Source of the DNA: Clostridium sardiniense
Lineage (GTDB): Bacteria > Bacillota > Clostridia > Clostridiales > Clostridiaceae
Direction: 5' to 3'
DNA length: 64,000 bases
NCBI RefSeq assembly: GCF_016907995.1
Contig: NZ_JAFBDA010000007.1
Span: 114,649 to 178,648, forward strand
Positions 62,694 to 64,000 of the stretch are shown here, piece by piece. The position numbers and the translations under genes were made by a program. Within the stretch, counting starts at the first letter, position 1; each line of letters begins with the position of its first letter. Under the pieces are notes generated by a model. It did no database searches. It was given only the letters and a program-made list of their open reading frames with translations, and was not told the origin of the DNA.

Positions 62694-62871
62694 TCTCTCA
62701 TCTATCAGCAATTATCTTGCTGCAGGATTTAGCACCACACATAACAATAAAGTATAAATACTCATAACAAATAAACTCCTCACTCTTGAAGAATCTATAA
62801 TTGAACATTTAGTATTGTCCGTAGGTTGCCGGGTTTCATAGGGCCAGTCCCTCCACCACTCTTGATAAGAA
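62694..62871 (-). promoter_or_regulatory. SAM-I (S-box) riboswitch aptamer
   Basis: On the minus strand TTCTTATCAAGAGTGGTGGAGGGACTGGCCC continues with ATGAAACCCGGCAACC, then a variable arm, GGTGCTAAATCCTGC and a closing GATAGATGAGAG. These are the conserved S-box boxes: the K-turn GGTGGAGGGA, the pseudoknot pairing GGCCC, and the P1 stem CTTATC with GATAGATGAG. S-adenosylmethionine binding would favour the downstream terminator and shut off methionine uptake. The P3 arm is somewhat long. Confidence 0.95.
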
Positions 62872-62930
62872 ACCTATTATTTAGTTTTAATATTCTAATT
62901 TTAAAATTTTTTTCAAACTTCTTGTATATT

Positions 62931-62959
62931 AATATAATATTAAAAAAAAGTTTTGTCAA
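62931..62959 (-). promoter_or_regulatory. sigmaA promoter of the metNIQ transcript
   Basis: On the minus strand a consensus TTGACA (62954-62959) is followed after 17 bases by TATATT (62931-62936). The start would fall about 50 bases before the S-box aptamer. Confidence 0.65.
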
Positions 62960-62989
62960 TAATAAATTTCCAGTAATTTATCAATGTTT

Positions 62990-63505
62990 TTATAATATTT
63001 TTTCTAGACAGATAAAATCCCCGTCTTTTCCTTGAAGATTTATCACTCCAACCTCTTCATATCCACTTCCTATATATAGCTTCTTAGCTCTTATATTTTC
63101 AGTGTTTGTATCTAGTCTTATATGTGATAATTCACGTCGTCTGCATTCCTCTTCAATAAACTTTAAAAGTCTTTTTCCATTACCACTTCTTGAAAACTTG
63201 GGACTTACCATTAACCTATGTATAACTAAAGCTTTTTGTGAATTACTCCATTTTAGTTTTTTATAATTTATATCTTCAGAGCTATTTAAAACTACAGTTC
63301 CAACAATATTATTTTTTATATTATATTCTGAATCCTCAGATTCCATTACAAATAAATCTCCATTTTTAAGATCCATTTCAAAATCTTTAATAGTTGGATA
63401 TTCCTTTGTCCAATTAAGCCCTGTCCCTACACCGCTTTCTAATACCTCATCTATCATTAGTTTTATTTGATTTAAATCCCCATACTTAGCTACCCTAAAC
63501 TTCAT
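62990..63505 (-). CDS. GNAT family N-acetyltransferase
   Basis: The 171-residue protein begins MKFRVAKYGDLNQIKLMIDE, has motif A in ALVIHRLMVSPKFSRSGNGKRLL near residue 95 (RSGNGK), and continues with IRLDTNTENIRAKKLYIGSGYEEVG. It resembles acetyltransferases acting on small molecules or peptides; the substrate is unknown. The ATG at 63505 is chosen because GGAGG-ATATA precedes it; the earlier in-frame ATG at 63517 overlaps that site. It follows the DUF503 gene by 17 bp and may be co-transcribed. Confidence 0.85.
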   Translation of the reverse strand: MKFRVAKYGDLNQIKLMIDEVLESGVGTGLNWTKEYPTIKDFEMDLKNGDLFVMESEDSEYNIKNNIVGTVVLNSSEDINYKKLKWSNSQKALVIHRLMVSPKFSRSGNGKRLLKFIEEECRRRELSHIRLDTNTENIRAKKLYIGSGYEEVGVINLQGKDGDFICLEKIL

Positions 63506-63522
63506 TATATCCTCCATACTAA

Positions 63523-63810
63523 TTAAAATATTTCTGTTTCTTCCTCAATATCTATAATTTCCCCTTCAATGTTTTCTTCTAAGAAATCTAATATCTTCTC
63601 CTTTGTAGAATGTGCTATTTTTACATTGCCACATACAGCTGCTATACCAATAACCATAAACTTATGATCATCTTGCTTATCAACTTCTCCAACTGATATG
63701 TTAAATTTATTTTTTAATCTTTGAGTAACACTTCTAACTATCATTCTTTTTTCTTTTAAGGAACCTACCCAAGAATTTCTTATTGTTATTTTCATAAGTA
63801 AAATATCCAT
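63523..63810 (-). CDS. DUF503 (YlxP-like) protein
   Basis: The 95-residue protein starts MDILLMKITIRNSWVGSLKE and contains KRMIVRSVTQRLKNKFNISVGEVDKQDDHKFMVIGIAAV, the complete DUF503 pattern (LK-x-KR, R-x(5)-L-x-x-KFN-x-S-x-x-E). YlxP relatives sit beside nusA-infB in some Firmicutes; the function is poorly defined, with ribosome-assembly links suggested. The ATG at 63810 has GGGAAG upstream; an earlier start at 63828 has none. Confidence 0.88.
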   Translation of the reverse strand: MDILLMKITIRNSWVGSLKEKRMIVRSVTQRLKNKFNISVGEVDKQDDHKFMVIGIAAVCGNVKIAHSTKEKILDFLEENIEGEIIDIEEETEIF

Positions 63811-63930
63811 GTTTAAACTTCCCTTCATCTAATTAATTGGTTCTGCATTAATTCCGTAATTTGTATATATTTATAATAATATAAATTTATAATATTATAA
63901 ATTATAATAATAATAATTTCACAAAAAATA

Positions 63931-63972
63931 ATCAGGTTATTCATTAATTATATTATTTATGAATAACTTGAT
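63931..63972. repeat. Inverted repeat near the window end
   Basis: ATCAGGTTATTCAT (63931-63944) and ATGAATAACTTGAT (63959-63972) pair at 13 of 14 positions around a 14-base AT-rich loop. It could be a terminator stem of a gene beyond the window or an operator; there is no clear T run. Confidence 0.4.
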
Positions 63973-64000
63973 ACTTATTACAAACTTTCATAACATTTAT

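Overview
The window is AT-rich, densely packed DNA from a low-GC Gram-positive spore-forming anaerobe. It most resembles a Clostridium of the sensu stricto group: it has an alpha/beta small acid-soluble spore protein, a Clostridium kluyveri/aminobutyricum-type succinate to 4-hydroxybutyrate to crotonyl-CoA pathway, flavodiiron protein plus rubredoxin, a CtsR box at clpB, an S-box riboswitch and a sortase-anchored surface protein. I cannot name the species. I see no rRNA, tRNA, CRISPR array, transposase or prophage gene.

Layout. 1-2.5 kb: end of a PspC gene, an ECF transporter S component, a P1-family aminopeptidase and a spore protein gene. 2.5-7 kb: a response regulator, histidine kinase, FtsX-type permease and ABC ATPase on the minus strand, with a shared 14-base operator candidate. 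7-9.3 kb: an AI-2E-type membrane protein, a NifU-like protein and a nitroreductase. 9.4-23.3 kb: the central metabolic island. 23.5-27.9 kb: tandem YhgE/Pip proteins. 28-29.6 kb: a YjeM-type permease. 29.7-39 kb: a molybdenum-cofactor and molybdate-uptake operon headed by a nitrate reductase-like molybdoenzyme. 39-45 kb: a small membrane protein, a TDT-family channel, a Bax-inhibitor-like protein, a Cys-poor S4 paralogue, flavodiiron protein plus rubredoxin, and a CPA2 antiporter. 45-49.6 kb: clpB with two unknown or surface-type proteins. 49.8-57 kb: a polysaccharide lyase-like wall-anchored protein and two HTH-TPR regulators. 57-64 kb: RNase H, a DUF1232 protein, two GNAT acetyltransferases, metNIQ behind a SAM riboswitch, and a DUF503 protein.

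The most interesting region is 9.4-23.3 kb. A PAS-AAA-Fis sigma54 activator is followed by a four-gene module (acyl carrier protein, AMP-ligase, LuxE-like and LuxC-like proteins), then abfD, abfT, a DMT transporter, cat1, sucD and 4hbD. Well-formed -24/-12 sigma54 promoters lie before the carrier-protein gene and before abfD. Two to three copies of TGTTGC-N6-GCAACA, a candidate activator site, lie 120-230 bp upstream of the abfD promoter. A Rex-like redox operator covers a sigmaA-type promoter in front of the transporter-cat1-sucD-4hbD half. The sequence therefore suggests one regulon that combines energy-yielding reduction of succinate with a LuxCE-type acid-reducing or acyl-transfer module of unknown product.

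A second regulatory pattern sits at 39.0-39.3 kb. Two TGTGAT-N4-ATCACA-type Crp/Fnr-family boxes are placed so that each is centred at -41.5 of one of two divergent promoter candidates. One serves the nitrate reductase/Moco operon; the other serves a 36-aa membrane peptide and the TDT channel. A degenerate third box lies at the same spacing before the flavodiiron gene.
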